The notes under the pieces are model-generated. The model ran no database searches and was not told the origin of the DNA. It worked only from the letters and a program-made list of their open reading frames with translations. Shown here one piece after another: positions 16,130-24,647 of a DNA stretch of 64,000 nucleotides (its first letter is position 1; every line of letters starts with the position of its first letter). Source of the DNA: Arthrobacter koreensis. Lineage in GTDB: Bacteria; Actinomycetota; Actinomycetes; Actinomycetales; Micrococcaceae. The translations under genes were made by a program, and so were the position numbers. Where the stretch lies: contig NZ_WACG01000001.1 in assembly GCF_009193255.1 (NCBI RefSeq), forward strand, positions 992,001 through 1,056,000, in the 5' to 3' direction.

Positions 16130-17011
16130 TTAGGCGCGGACCCGGCCGCGGATCCGGATGGCCGCCACGAGGGTGAACACCACTGTCATCGCCACGAGCA
16201 CGAAGATGACGTAGCCGGTACCCACGTGCCAGTCCCCCACCTGAGCCGTGATGCCGAAGACTCCCTGCAGTTCCTCGATCGCTGCAGGCTGGTCGCCGGT
16301 CATGGCGGGCAGTGTTTCGGCGGTCATTTCCTGCCGGACCAGCATGGAGGACTGCAGGAAGGGCAGGGCGCTCACGAACTGGCGCACCCCCTCGGGGAAG
16401 TTGCCAACCGGAATGTAGGACCCGGCAATGAAACCCAGGACGGTGCCCACAATCGTGGACAGCGCCGAGTAGGCGCCGGCGGTCCGGATGAAGGACACCG
16501 CGAACGCACTCAGCGCGGAGAACGCGAAGCAGGCCAGCGCCAGGTAGCCGCAGATCTTCAGCAGGGACACAAAGGCGATGGTCACACCGCTGACCACGAA
16601 CAGGTAGGCCAGGCTCACCAGCAGCACCAGCGCGGTCATGACCATGGAGATCAGGACGGCGGAGAGCAGGTAGCCCAGGATCAGCTTCTCCCGCCGGATC
16701 GGTGAAACCAGGAAGTCCTGGAAGCGGCCTGACCCGGAGTCCTCGACGAACACCACCATGGCACCCAGCGCCGTCGTAATGGTGGTGATGCCCAGGATGC
16801 CGGCGAACATCCAGCTGTCCACGAAGCCGCGGATCTGGTCCTCGGTGGCCTGCGGAAAGGATTCGGCGAGCCCTTCGGTCTGCAGGTTGCCCAGGAACAG
16901 GGTGTACAGCAGGAACACCACCAGGGCGGACACGAGCGAGAAGAAGACGCCCAGCCGGTCGCGGAAGAAGAGCCTCAGGTTGCGGGTGGTGATGTCCAGG
17001 ACCACGTTCAC
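16130..17011 (-). CDS. ABC-2 type exporter permease (DrrB-like)
   Basis: Membrane component of an ABC exporter, 293 aa, six hydrophobic helices. After helix 1 (about residues 25-45) comes the extracytoplasmic stretch, then helices 2-5 in a block at 55-180 and the last helix near 265-285, the ABC2_membrane layout. Start GTG 17011 overlaps the stop of the ATPase gene (GTGA). It works with that ATPase to export a lipophilic or drug-like substrate. The regulator downstream probably controls it. Confidence 0.9.
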   Translation of the reverse strand: MNVVLDITTRNLRLFFRDRLGVFFSLVSALVVFLLYTLFLGNLQTEGLAESFPQATEDQIRGFVDSWMFAGILGITTITTALGAMVVFVEDSGSGRFQDFLVSPIRREKLILGYLLSAVLISMVMTALVLLVSLAYLFVVSGVTIAFVSLLKICGYLALACFAFSALSAFAVSFIRTAGAYSALSTIVGTVLGFIAGSYIPVGNFPEGVRQFVSALPFLQSSMLVRQEMTAETLPAMTGDQPAAIEELQGVFGITAQVGDWHVGTGYVIFVLVAMTVVFTLVAAIRIRGRVRA

Positions 17012-17958
17012 TTGCCAGCTCCTTCGGCTGCCGGGGCAGGGGTCTCGTGGCCGGTGAGGGCCAGGAAAACGTCATCCATGGTGCCGTGGCGGAATTCGAA
17101 GTCCTGCACGGCGGCACCGTGCCGGGCCAGGATCTGCCGGGCCGTTTCGGCGGTCTCCACGCCAATGCGTACGACGGCGCCTTCCGCACTTTCTATGGTC
17201 CCGCCCAGTTCCCCGGCGGCCGCCATGAGGCCTGCCCGGTCCGCCGTCGTAATGCTGAGGATGCTGGAGCTGTAGGCCGCGCGCAGTTCCGAGGGGGTGC
17301 CGTCGGCGATGATCCGGCCGCTGTCCAGAATGCAGACCCTGTCCGCTTCCTCGGTTTCCTCCATGTAGTGCGTGGTGAGGAAGACCGTCAGCCCGTGGCG
17401 GTCGCGGAGGTCGTGGATGGTGGACCAGACAATCGCGCGGCTGGCCGGATCAAGTCCGGCGGTTGGCTCGTCCAGGAAGATGATGGGAGGGGCGTGCAGC
17501 AGGGCCCTGGCTATGTCCACGCGGCGGCGCTGTCCGCCGGAGTATGTTCCGTAGCGGCGGTCGATGAAGCTGCCCAGCCCAATCAGGTCGGACAGCTCAC
17601 TGATGCGTGCTTCGTTGGCGGCGCGGTCCGCGGAGTAGAAGCGCGCCCGCACGCGCAGGTTTTCCCGGCCGGTCAGCAGCGGATCGAGGACGGACTCTTG
17701 GAAGACGACGCCGATGCGGGACCGGACGCCCTCCCCGCCGGAGCGGACATCGAACCCGCCTACTTCGGCTGATCCGGAGTCGAACGGGATGGAGGTGGTG
17801 AGGCAGCTGATGGTGGTGGATTTCCCGGCGCCGTTAGTGCCGAGGAACGCGAAGACGCTTCCGGCTTCGACGTCGAAGGACAGGTTATCCACCGCGGTCT
17901 TTGCGCCGTACCTCTTGGTCAGGCCCCGAACCGATATGGCCGGCAGGTTTTTCGTCAC
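17008..17958 (-). CDS. ABC exporter ATP-binding protein (DrrA-like)
   Basis: ATPase, 316 aa. Walker A GTNGAGKST, signature YSGGQRRRVDIARAL, Walker B IIFLDEPTAGLDPAS and the switch H in LTTHYMEE are complete; a C-terminal extension of about 90 residues is the DUF4162-type domain of DrrA-like exporters. Start GTG 17958 with GGAGG 5 bases upstream is well supported; the longer open frame upstream is not coding. Operon with the permease. Confidence 0.93.
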   Translation of the reverse strand: MTKNLPAISVRGLTKRYGAKTAVDNLSFDVEAGSVFAFLGTNGAGKSTTISCLTTSIPFDSGSAEVGGFDVRSGGEGVRSRIGVVFQESVLDPLLTGRENLRVRARFYSADRAANEARISELSDLIGLGSFIDRRYGTYSGGQRRRVDIARALLHAPPIIFLDEPTAGLDPASRAIVWSTIHDLRDRHGLTVFLTTHYMEETEEADRVCILDSGRIIADGTPSELRAAYSSSILSITTADRAGLMAAAGELGGTIESAEGAVVRIGVETAETARQILARHGAAVQDFEFRHGTMDDVFLALTGHETPAPAAEGAGK

Positions 17959-18010
17959 TTCATCCTCCAGGAGAGCTCTCCGGCTGATCCCGCCGGCGGC
18001 GGGAGCGCAG

Positions 18011-18048
18011 AAGGCCCCGAGCGGAAACACTATCCGACTCGGGGCCTT
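18011..18048 (-). terminator. Terminator of the PBP gene
   Basis: Perfect 11-base stem AAGGCCCCGAG (18011-18021) / CTCGGGGCCTT (18038-18048), 49 bases beyond the PBP stop on the minus strand. Confidence 0.8.
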
Positions 18049-18097
18049 GCGCACTGACCTGTGGTTTTTATGGCATTTTGCGGCGAATTCCTCCCGC

Positions 18098-20461
18098 TTA
18101 GCTGCCCGTCTCAGAGGGGCTCGGTTTTGGCACCACGGCGGCCGGAGTTGACGGGGCCGGCTCGGGTTCGGGCTCGGGATCCTCGCTCGGAACAACCGGA
18201 GCTGGCGCCGGAGCAGGTGCCGTCGTCGGGCGCGGGACCGGAGTGGCCGACGGCTTGGGGGCCGGCTTCTCCTCCTCTTCCTCGGGCTCTTCGGACTCCG
18301 TTGGACTCGGACTGGGAGTGGGGTTCGCCAGGAGGTTGCCCGGCGGGTTGGCGAAGGCCTCACCCGGGTACAGGCTGCCTGCCTGCTGCATGAACCTGGC
18401 CCAGGACGGAGCGGCGATAAGCGAACCGTCGACTTCGGGGTAGATGCGGCCGCCGATTTCCAGATCGGACAGGGACCCTGTTCCGGCCTTCCAGTTGCCG
18501 ATCCAGCTGGCGGTAGCCATGCCTGAGTTGTAGCCGATGAACCACGTCTGTGACCGCGAGTCATTGGTTCCGGTCTTGCCGGCCATGGGCTGGCCGCCGT
18601 AATTCAGCAGCGATCCTGAGCCGGACTTCATGACCTCCTGAGTCGCATAGTTCACGCCGCGGGCGGTCTCCTTGGAGATCACCTGTTCGCAGTCGGGTTC
18701 CGGCACGTTGTAGGTCTTGCCGTTGGCTGCGGTGACTTCCAGCAGGGCACGGGGCTCGCAGACGTTGCCCTCGGCCGCGAAGCCGGCGAAGGCCTGGGCC
18801 ATGGCCATCGGCGAGACGTCTTCCACGCCGCCAATCAGGGCTGACGGATTGACGGACAGGGATTCTTCCTCGCCGGAAGCGCTCTTGCCGTTGTGGATGC
18901 CCATGGACTCGGCAATCTCCATGATCCGGCACAGATCCAGCTGCTTGGCAGTGGAGAAGGTGATCGTGTTCAGCGACTGGGCGAGCCCGCGCAGCACGGT
19001 GGCGTCTCCGTAGTTGGTGTCGCCGTAGTTCTGCGGGGTCCAGCCGTTGGCATCGCCTTCAACGTAGGCGCCGCCGTCGAGGCAGCTTGCTGTCCAGCGG
19101 TCACCCTGCGGATAGGTCTTCTTGCGCCCGTCCAGCTGGGTGCCCAGGGACTTGCCCGCGTCCACCCAGGCCGCCACGGTGAACGGCTTGAAGGTTGAAC
19201 CGGGCTGGAACCCGCCCACACCGTCCAGCGGCTTGTCCGGGTCTCCGTCCTGGAACTGGTCAACGTTGAAGTTCAGCACTGAATCCCCGGGGTTGTCCCC
19301 CGGCGTGTATCGGGTGTTCTGCGCCATGGACAGGACGTTGCCTGTGCCCGGCTGCAGGCTGATCATTGAATGCCCAACCTCGGCAGCGGTGGTGTCCGGG
19401 TTTGCAGTTTCGTTGACTGCATCCTGGGCGGCCTGCTGAACGGCGGGATCCAGGGTGGTCTTGATGGTCAGGCCGGAACGGTAGAGCACAGACCGGCGCT
19501 CAGCCTCAGTCTCACCGAACTCCTCGCTGTTCAGGATCAGGCGCTCCACGTAGGAGCAGAAGTAGGGTGCCTGCTCGGCAGCCACGCAGCCCTGCTTGGT
19601 GGGCGTGATGGTGAGGTCCAGGCCCGAGGCCGCAGCGGCGTCGTACTGCGCCTGGTCAATCTTGCCGTTTTCAAGCATCTCGCCGAGCACCAGGTTGCGG
19701 CGTTCCAGCGCCCGCTCGGGGAAGGCCTGCGGATCGTAGTAGCCGGGGCCGTTGACCAGGCCGGCCAGCAGGGCGGATTCCTGGATATTCAGGTCCTTGG
19801 CATCCTTGTTGAAGAAGTATTTGGACGCCGCCTGGACGCCGTAGGTGTTGCCGGTGAAGGGAACAATGTTGAAGTAGCCCTCAAGGATCTCGTCCTTGCT
19901 CATCTCATTTTCAACGGCGATGGCGAGCCGGATTTCCCGAACCTTGTCCGAAATTCCCTTGCTGCCGCTGTAGGTGGCTTCTTCGCCGCGTTCATTGGCT
20001 GAGTTGATGAGCACGTTGGTCACGAACTGCTGGGTGATCGTGGAGGCGCCGCGGTTGGTTCCGCTGGAGACGTTGGATGCAATGGCACCGAAGATGCCCT
20101 GGACATCCACGCCGCCGTGGTCGTAATAGCGGGAGTCCTCAACGGAAAGCAGTGCATCCACCATGTGCGGGGAGATCTGGTCGAAGGTGACCGGCTGGCG
20201 GTTCTCCTCGTAGAGGGTGGCAATCAGCGAGTCGTCGGACGCGACGATGCGGGTTGGCGTGGCCAGCGTGGCACGCTCCAGGTCCGCGGGCAGTCCGTCG
20301 AAGAAGGTGATGGAGGCCGACGCCGCTGATCCGGCTCCGGCGGCCATGGGAACGAACAGCCCTGCAGTAAGTACTCCGCAGAGCACACTGACCCCAATAA
20401 AGGAGAGCAGGCGTCCGAATGTGGTTGCCGTGGTGAACACGGGAGATTTACGCGCAGCCAT
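18098..20461 (-). CDS. Class A penicillin-binding protein (transglycosylase/transpeptidase)
   Basis: Bifunctional peptidoglycan synthase, 787 aa, anchored by one N-terminal helix (about residues 18-40). The GT51 transglycosylase domain carries the catalytic glutamate in LLSVEDSRYYDHGGVD. The transpeptidase domain has the active-site serine S422 in GGFQPGSTFKPF, then SLN (AQSLNTITF) and KTG (MAGKTGTNDS). The tail is about 75 residues rich in Pro, Glu and Ala, with no PASTA domain, unlike PonA2. Start ATG 20461 is preferred to the long upstream extension; a TATGCT box ends 8 bases before it, so the mRNA may be almost leaderless. Confidence 0.94.
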   Translation of the reverse strand: MAARKSPVFTTATTFGRLLSFIGVSVLCGVLTAGLFVPMAAGAGSAASASITFFDGLPADLERATLATPTRIVASDDSLIATLYEENRQPVTFDQISPHMVDALLSVEDSRYYDHGGVDVQGIFGAIASNVSSGTNRGASTITQQFVTNVLINSANERGEEATYSGSKGISDKVREIRLAIAVENEMSKDEILEGYFNIVPFTGNTYGVQAASKYFFNKDAKDLNIQESALLAGLVNGPGYYDPQAFPERALERRNLVLGEMLENGKIDQAQYDAAAASGLDLTITPTKQGCVAAEQAPYFCSYVERLILNSEEFGETEAERRSVLYRSGLTIKTTLDPAVQQAAQDAVNETANPDTTAAEVGHSMISLQPGTGNVLSMAQNTRYTPGDNPGDSVLNFNVDQFQDGDPDKPLDGVGGFQPGSTFKPFTVAAWVDAGKSLGTQLDGRKKTYPQGDRWTASCLDGGAYVEGDANGWTPQNYGDTNYGDATVLRGLAQSLNTITFSTAKQLDLCRIMEIAESMGIHNGKSASGEEESLSVNPSALIGGVEDVSPMAMAQAFAGFAAEGNVCEPRALLEVTAANGKTYNVPEPDCEQVISKETARGVNYATQEVMKSGSGSLLNYGGQPMAGKTGTNDSRSQTWFIGYNSGMATASWIGNWKAGTGSLSDLEIGGRIYPEVDGSLIAAPSWARFMQQAGSLYPGEAFANPPGNLLANPTPSPSPTESEEPEEEEEKPAPKPSATPVPRPTTAPAPAPAPVVPSEDPEPEPEPAPSTPAAVVPKPSPSETGS

Positions 20462-20762
20462 GATATGGGAGCATAACGCAGGAACATGGGATTTCTGGTT
20501 CTGTTGAGGAGCCGATACGGGGCGGCACCGTTGCATCCGGGCGGCAGATGGGGATAATCCGCGGCGTCCGGACGTGGCAGGACTCACGCCGCGGGGAACT
20601 CCGGGCAGGCACCCAACTAATCTGTGCAACCCCATCCCGGCCGCTCCCCGCCGCTGCTAGACTCCTGCACACTTCCTTCTGATGCACGGTGGCTCCAGGC
20701 ACATCCAGGCACACGGCCGCGGGGCATCGGGAGTCCGGAACCATCCCCGGCTGAGGAGAGTC
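20462..20762. other. Divergent intergenic region (PBP / coiled-coil operon)
   Basis: 301 bases. A TATGCT box on the minus strand (20470-20475) probably serves the PBP gene. A TAGACT box near 20658 may serve the rightward operon. No small gene or structured RNA recognised. Confidence 0.4.
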
Positions 20763-21362
20763 ATGGCCCGGTTACTCCACGAGCTGCGTCGAGCGGGCAG
20801 CAGCCTGCGGGCGAACATCGATGCGCGGCGGGGAACCCTTGCACCGCCGCGGGCCAACCACGAAGAAATCCATGCGCGGCTTGAAAGTGCCATGGCCTCA
20901 GCCCGCGCCGCCGGACGGACGCTCGAGGAACAGGAACGGATAGCGGGAGAAACAGCCGCCCACTTCGCCTCGGTGGCCGAGGCTTACCGGCTGCGGCGCG
21001 AAGCAGTAGAGACCGCGATGCCGGCCAGCCCGTCCCCTGCGGTGCTGACGCTGGCCGGAACGGCGCGGCGCATGCACTCACTGGCAACTGAACGTGGGGA
21101 AATGGCCACCGCCCATTTGTCGGAGATACGTTCCCGGCGGGAAAAGGCCCACCAGCTGCTGGCAGACCTGGTCAAGGCGCAGGCGGAACTGCGCCTTGCC
21201 GTCACCGTGGAGCAAAGCCGGCTGCGGCTGGATGGACTGGGCGGCCTGTCAGCTGACGTTCCGACCGGTCCCGGCAACCCGTTCGACATAGAGCTGCGCG
21301 AAGCCACCCGGCTGGCGCGGGAAGCAGAAGCCCTGGCAGAGCTGAAAGGCGGATGGGCATGA
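20763..21362 (+). CDS. Coiled-coil hypothetical protein
   Basis: 199 aa, soluble, dominated by charged heptad-like helices (about residues 30-80 and 100-150) rich in Ala, Glu and Arg, suggesting an elongated helical or oligomeric protein. ATG 20763 has GAGGAG upstream. It overlaps the next gene by 4 bases (ATGA), so the two are coupled and probably act together. No family recognised; resemblance to PspA-like helical proteins is only in composition. Confidence 0.75.
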   Translation: MARLLHELRRAGSSLRANIDARRGTLAPPRANHEEIHARLESAMASARAAGRTLEEQERIAGETAAHFASVAEAYRLRREAVETAMPASPSPAVLTLAGTARRMHSLATERGEMATAHLSEIRSRREKAHQLLADLVKAQAELRLAVTVEQSRLRLDGLGGLSADVPTGPGNPFDIELREATRLAREAEALAELKGGWA

Positions 21363-21943
21363 GTGAAGAATCAAGCGTGCGGGTGGGAGTTCCGTATACG
21401 CCGCCGCGGTCCTATTCGGAGAAGGCGGTGAGCCGGCTGGTCTTTACGGCGGCCGTGTTCATCATCTTCGGCGGTTTCAACTTCATCGCCGTGGCACTGG
21501 CCATCCTCCTGGTGGTTTATCCGCTCTTTATCCTTCGGGAGCGGCTCGTCCTGCGGCCGCGCCGGGAGGAAACGGAGACCGCCGCCCTGAACGACGCCGT
21601 CGCTCAGTTCTTCCCTGCCGCGCCGAAGGTGCAGCGCGAGCAGTGGCGAGAACTGATGACCACCAGGAAGGGGAAGACCTTCCGGTTCAGGGACGACGTC
21701 GGCGGGGAGATGCGGATGGTGCGCACCGGGCGCTCATCGCTGGGCGGAAACACAGCGATTGCCGGGCAGCCATGCCGCCCGCACAGTGCCAAGCGCACTG
21801 AAATTGAAGTAACCGTCCGCCACGGCGACGTGGGCCTGACGGACTTCGACACCATCATGACCGCATCCGGACGGGACCCGAACATTGCCCGGGCCATCGC
21901 CGAGGTCCGCCGGGGCTACCGGCACGGACGTGAATCCGCCTAG
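21359..21943 (+). CDS. Membrane-anchored hypothetical protein, partner of the coiled-coil gene
   Basis: 194 aa. Two adjacent hydrophobic segments at about residues 24-60 form a hairpin, followed by a cytosolic domain of about 130 residues with no recognised motif. ATG 21359 overlaps the upstream TGA. Likely an anchor for the coiled-coil partner (inference from the coupling). The 3' end overlaps the convergent GNAT gene by 4 bases. Confidence 0.72.
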   Translation: MSEESSVRVGVPYTPPRSYSEKAVSRLVFTAAVFIIFGGFNFIAVALAILLVVYPLFILRERLVLRPRREETETAALNDAVAQFFPAAPKVQREQWRELMTTRKGKTFRFRDDVGGEMRMVRTGRSSLGGNTAIAGQPCRPHSAKRTEIEVTVRHGDVGLTDFDTIMTASGRDPNIARAIAEVRRGYRHGRESA

Positions 21944-22446
21944 CGCAGGTTCATGCCCATCACGGTCCGCACCGGGATGGGCCCGTCAAAGTCCTCGTCG
22001 ACCGGAGCCATACCGAGCTTCTCGGCCACCCGTTTCGACGCCGTGTTCTCCGGGTGGATAAGGGCGACCAGCCGGGGTGCCTGCAGCGTTTCGCGGGCGA
22101 AGTCCCGGCAGGCGGCCGCGGCTTCTGTCGCGTAGCCGCGGCCCTGCCGGTCGGCGCGGACGTGGTAACCCACTTCCAGTTCGATGTTTTCGCCGTTGAT
22201 CTTCTGCCAGGTGAGGCCGCAGTCGCCCAGGAACTCGCCGTCGTGCGTTTCAACGATCCAGAGGCCGTAGCCGTGGCGGGCATAGTTCGCCTCGTTCCAG
22301 GCGATCCACTTGGCCGACTCGTCCCGGGTCTTGGGCGCCGGGTAGTACGTCATGACCTCCGGATCGCCCAGAAGGCCAGCCATGAGGTCAAGGTCCTCCG
22401 GCGTCATGTCGCGGAAGCGGAGCCTGGCGGTGTCCTGGGGCAGCAT
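21940..22446 (-). CDS. GNAT N-acetyltransferase (RimJ/RimL type)
   Basis: 168 aa acetyl-CoA-dependent N-acetyltransferase of the RimJ/RimL branch. The N-terminal LRFRDMTPEDLDLM strand-helix and LLGDPEVMTYYPAP are typical; the acetyl-CoA pyrophosphate loop is RADRQGRGYATEA; and NTASKRVAEKLGM is the conserved last motif. Acceptor (ribosomal protein, metabolite or drug) unknown. Confidence 0.9.
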   Translation of the reverse strand: MLPQDTARLRFRDMTPEDLDLMAGLLGDPEVMTYYPAPKTRDESAKWIAWNEANYARHGYGLWIVETHDGEFLGDCGLTWQKINGENIELEVGYHVRADRQGRGYATEAAAACRDFARETLQAPRLVALIHPENTASKRVAEKLGMAPVDEDFDGPIPVRTVMGMNLR

Positions 22447-22477
22447 TCCTCCAGCTTAAACCGGGCTGCAGGGCTGG

Positions 22478-22852
22478 CTAGAAGTACCCGTTGTCATTAA
22501 TGGGCGGGTAGATCTCCTTGGGAATCGGCTGGATGACGTCCCAGTGCTCAACCACCTTGCCGTCTTCAACCCGGAAGATGTCCACGATGGCCCGGCCTTC
22601 TTCGCCCGGAACCCGGCGGGAATGAACGTGCAGCGCCACCAGGTCGCCGTCGGCAATTGCGCGCTTCACTTCGTTGCGGCCGTCCGGGTAGTTCTCGCGC
22701 AGGTAGGTCACAAAGCGGCGGAATGCCTCGGGGCCGTCTGCGACCCAGGGGTTGTGCTGGATGTAGGTGTCCCCCAGGTACGCCATGGCGCCCTCGACGT
22801 CGCGGTTGTTGTATTTCTCGTAGAAATCGAGGACCAGTTCCTTGTTGTTCAC
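22478..22852 (-). CDS. SnoaL-like (NTF2-fold) protein
   Basis: 124 aa single-domain NTF2-like fold protein of the SnoaL-like polyketide cyclase-related group. The pattern VLDFYEKYNNRDVEGAMAYL, then YIQHNPWVADG and IVDIFRVEDGKVVEHWDVIQ, is the usual signature. Many such proteins are small hydrolases, isomerases or have no known reaction, so no substrate is proposed. Confidence 0.88.
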   Translation of the reverse strand: MNNKELVLDFYEKYNNRDVEGAMAYLGDTYIQHNPWVADGPEAFRRFVTYLRENYPDGRNEVKRAIADGDLVALHVHSRRVPGEEGRAIVDIFRVEDGKVVEHWDVIQPIPKEIYPPINDNGYF

Positions 22853-22946
22853 GCTCTTCCCTTCATGTGACGCCCATTACATGCTGCGGCCAATATAGGC
22901 CGGAGCGCTCCCCTGCCGCCTATTCGGGTGCTTCACATTCGGGCAC

Positions 22947-22987
22947 AAAAAAGTCCCGTCCTCCCCGCTGGGCGGAGAGGACGGGAC
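22947..22987 (-). terminator. Rho-independent terminator of the tRNA-Ala gene
   Basis: On the minus strand an 11-base stem GTCCCGTCCTC / GAGGACGGGAC (arms 22977-22987 and 22953-22963) is followed by a run of six T residues (22947-22952). Confidence 0.9.
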
Positions 22988-22995
22988 AGATCCTG

Positions 22996-23068
22996 TGGAG
23001 CTTAGGGGAATCGAACCCCTGACCTTTTCATTGCGAACGAAACGCTCTACCAACTGAGCTAAAGCCCC
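22996..23068 (-). tRNA. tRNA-Ala (anticodon CGC)
   Basis: 73-base cloverleaf read on the minus strand. The acceptor GGGGCTT pairs with AAGCTCC (one G-T), discriminator is A, and the D arm is GCTC/GAGC. The anticodon stem TTTCG/TGAAA encloses loop TTCGCAA with CGC. The T arm CAGGGG/CCCCT carries GTTCGATTC. CCA is not encoded. A terminator follows immediately. Confidence 0.95.
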
Positions 23069-23234
23069 AAGCCTGAACCGGAGAACCGGCCATGTCAGGC
23101 TACGCCGATTCTATGCACCCGCCTAGTCCGGGGGCAAAATGCCGCACGGTCCTTGAGGGCCTTGCCGGCACTTGGCTAGGCTCGCGGCATGCCCGCGCCG
23201 GCCCCGGCAAGCCACCGAGAACAAGGAGCACGCG

Positions 23235-23642
23235 ATGAGCCTGATCAAAGACATGCTGACGTCCCACCCGGCAGGGAACTCCACCGTGGACATGGATGCG
23301 CTGGCCGCCTGCATCGAGGCGTGCTTCGACTGCGTCCAGACGTGCACTGCCTGCGCGGATGCCTGCCTGGGCGAAGACATGCTCGGGGACATGGTCAGCT
23401 GTATCCGCACCGACCTGGACTGCGCGGAGGTCTGCGGAGCCACCGGGAAGGTGCTGGCGAGGGCCGGGAAGAACTACGCCTCCGCCGTCGAGCTTGTCCG
23501 TGCCTGTGCGGCGGCCTGCCGGCGGTGTGCCGGGGAATGCGAGCAGCATGCCTCAGCCCACGACCACTGCCGCATCTGCGCCGAAGCCTGCCACCGCTGC
23601 GCCGCAGCCTGCGATGCGCTGCTGCTGACCATCGCTTCCTAG
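23235..23642 (+). CDS. Cytosolic four-helix copper-storage protein (Csp3-like, DUF326)
   Basis: 135 aa with 18 cysteines spaced along four predicted helices in CxxxC and CxxC patterns (for example CVQTCTACADAC and CAAACRRCAGEC). This is the layout of Csp copper-storage proteins, whose four-helix bundle core binds many Cu(I) ions. No signal peptide, hence the cytosolic Csp3 type. AAGGAG precedes ATG 23235. Expected to buffer cytosolic copper. No copper ATPase or CsoR adjoins it; the nearest metal genes are the MntABC importer 1 kb downstream. Confidence 0.9.
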   Translation: MSLIKDMLTSHPAGNSTVDMDALAACIEACFDCVQTCTACADACLGEDMLGDMVSCIRTDLDCAEVCGATGKVLARAGKNYASAVELVRACAAACRRCAGECEQHASAHDHCRICAEACHRCAAACDALLLTIAS

Positions 23643-24166
23643 CTGGAACCGGAGCTGGAACCGGAGGTGAGCATGCCCCGCACGTAGGCGGCCTGCCCCA
23701 CATGCTCCAGGCAGTCTGCCAGGGAACTGATTAGCCGCACACCGAGCGTGACGGGCGGATCCCAGGACGTGTCCACCACACGGTCCAGATCCGCGGCGGA
23801 CAGGCCGGACACGAAAGCCACCGTCCGGGCACTCACGGCGTCGTAGTAGCCCTGCAGGACCTCCGCGGACTGCACCTGCACCTTGGCGACCTGTTCGGAC
23901 GTGTGCCCATATCCCGTGTCCTCAGCCTCCAGCGGGAGCCCAACCCGGTCAACCCAGCCCTCGGCCGTCCACACCTGCTGGTGTCCTGCGACGTCAGCAA
24001 CCTGCGCGTCCTCCACCCGGGCCAGGTGCCAGATGAGCCAGGAGATGGAGTTCCCGTCCGGGTACGGCCGGGAGTTCAGCTCCTTCGCGCTCAGCCCGTG
24101 CACCACCCGCCGCACGGTAGAGGGAAGCCGGCCGAATGCGTCAACTAACAGCTCGCTCGATTCCAT
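23639..24166 (-). CDS. DinB/DUF664-family protein
   Basis: 175 aa four-helix-bundle protein of the DinB/YfiT superfamily. Metal-ligand histidines fit the WLIWHLARVEDAQ and CLEHVGQAAYVRG segments; the GLSAKELNSRPYPDGNSISW start is typical of the DUF664 / mycothiol-dependent enzyme group of actinobacteria. A thiol (mycothiol)-dependent transferase role is plausible from the family. Start ATG 24166 with GGAGGAAC in front. The tail is Ser/Gly-rich and overlaps the convergent copper-protein gene by 4 bases. Confidence 0.85.
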   Translation of the reverse strand: MESSELLVDAFGRLPSTVRRVVHGLSAKELNSRPYPDGNSISWLIWHLARVEDAQVADVAGHQQVWTAEGWVDRVGLPLEAEDTGYGHTSEQVAKVQVQSAEVLQGYYDAVSARTVAFVSGLSAADLDRVVDTSWDPPVTLGVRLISSLADCLEHVGQAAYVRGMLTSGSSSGSS

Positions 24167-24328
24167 GGATGTTCCTCCGCAGGTTGGAAGTGGTTGCACG
24201 CCACTGTGCCAGTTCGGCGCCGCAGACAAAAGGGATGTCCGACGGCGGCGGGTGCGGCCTGGGCGTACCCGGCAAGTATTTACCCGGAACGGGGTGGCAG
24301 ACGGCCTCCGCGCTTCTACACTGACCGG

Positions 24329-24553
24329 ATGGAGTGGATCGATGAACGTCCCACTTGGCTGCCGCCCCTCCCGCCCCCGCACCGCGGACGGGCCCGGATC
24401 GTGGCGGGGGTGCTGCTGGTCAGCGCCGTGATGATCGCGGTGATGGCTACGGCCTTCGTGGGCGGCACCATCTCCATGTACCTGTGGTGGCCGCTGGCCG
24501 GCGGACTGCTGCTGCTGGGTTCGGGCCTGCTGAGCCGCCGCCGCCTTCCCTAA
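24329..24553 (+). CDS. Small two-helix membrane protein
   Basis: 74 aa; two hydrophobic helices at about residues 24-44 and 47-66, a Pro-rich N-terminus and a basic C-terminus. The -10-like TACACT (24317-24322) ends 6 bases before ATG 24329, suggesting a leaderless transcript. Function unknown. Confidence 0.7.
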   Translation: MEWIDERPTWLPPLPPPHRGRARIVAGVLLVSAVMIAVMATAFVGGTISMYLWWPLAGGLLLLGSGLLSRRRLP

Positions 24554-24592
24554 TGTGTCTGACCAGCCTGCGCTCATCCGCCTGATCTAACA

Positions 24593-24647
24593 AAGTTCGG
24601 CATACCGAACTTGTTTAATCAGTCTGCCGAACTTATGGTTTTCGGCA
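24593..24647 (+). promoter_or_regulatory. mntABC promoter with two metalloregulator-type palindromes
   Basis: Perfect palindrome AAGTTCGG (24593-24600) / CCGAACTT (24605-24612) abuts a -35-like TTGTTT (24611-24616). After 17 bases comes TATGGT (24634-24639), 7 bases before ATG 24647, so the mRNA is probably leaderless. A second inverted repeat, TGCCGAA (24625-24631) / TTCGGCA (24641-24647), encloses the -10 box. The first palindrome shares TTnGG-N4-CCGAA with the mntH promoter. Confidence 0.7.

Noticed and set aside
22996-23068. tRNA-Ala as attachment site of an integrated element
   Set aside because: No repeated tRNA 3' end, integrase or composition change is visible next to it.
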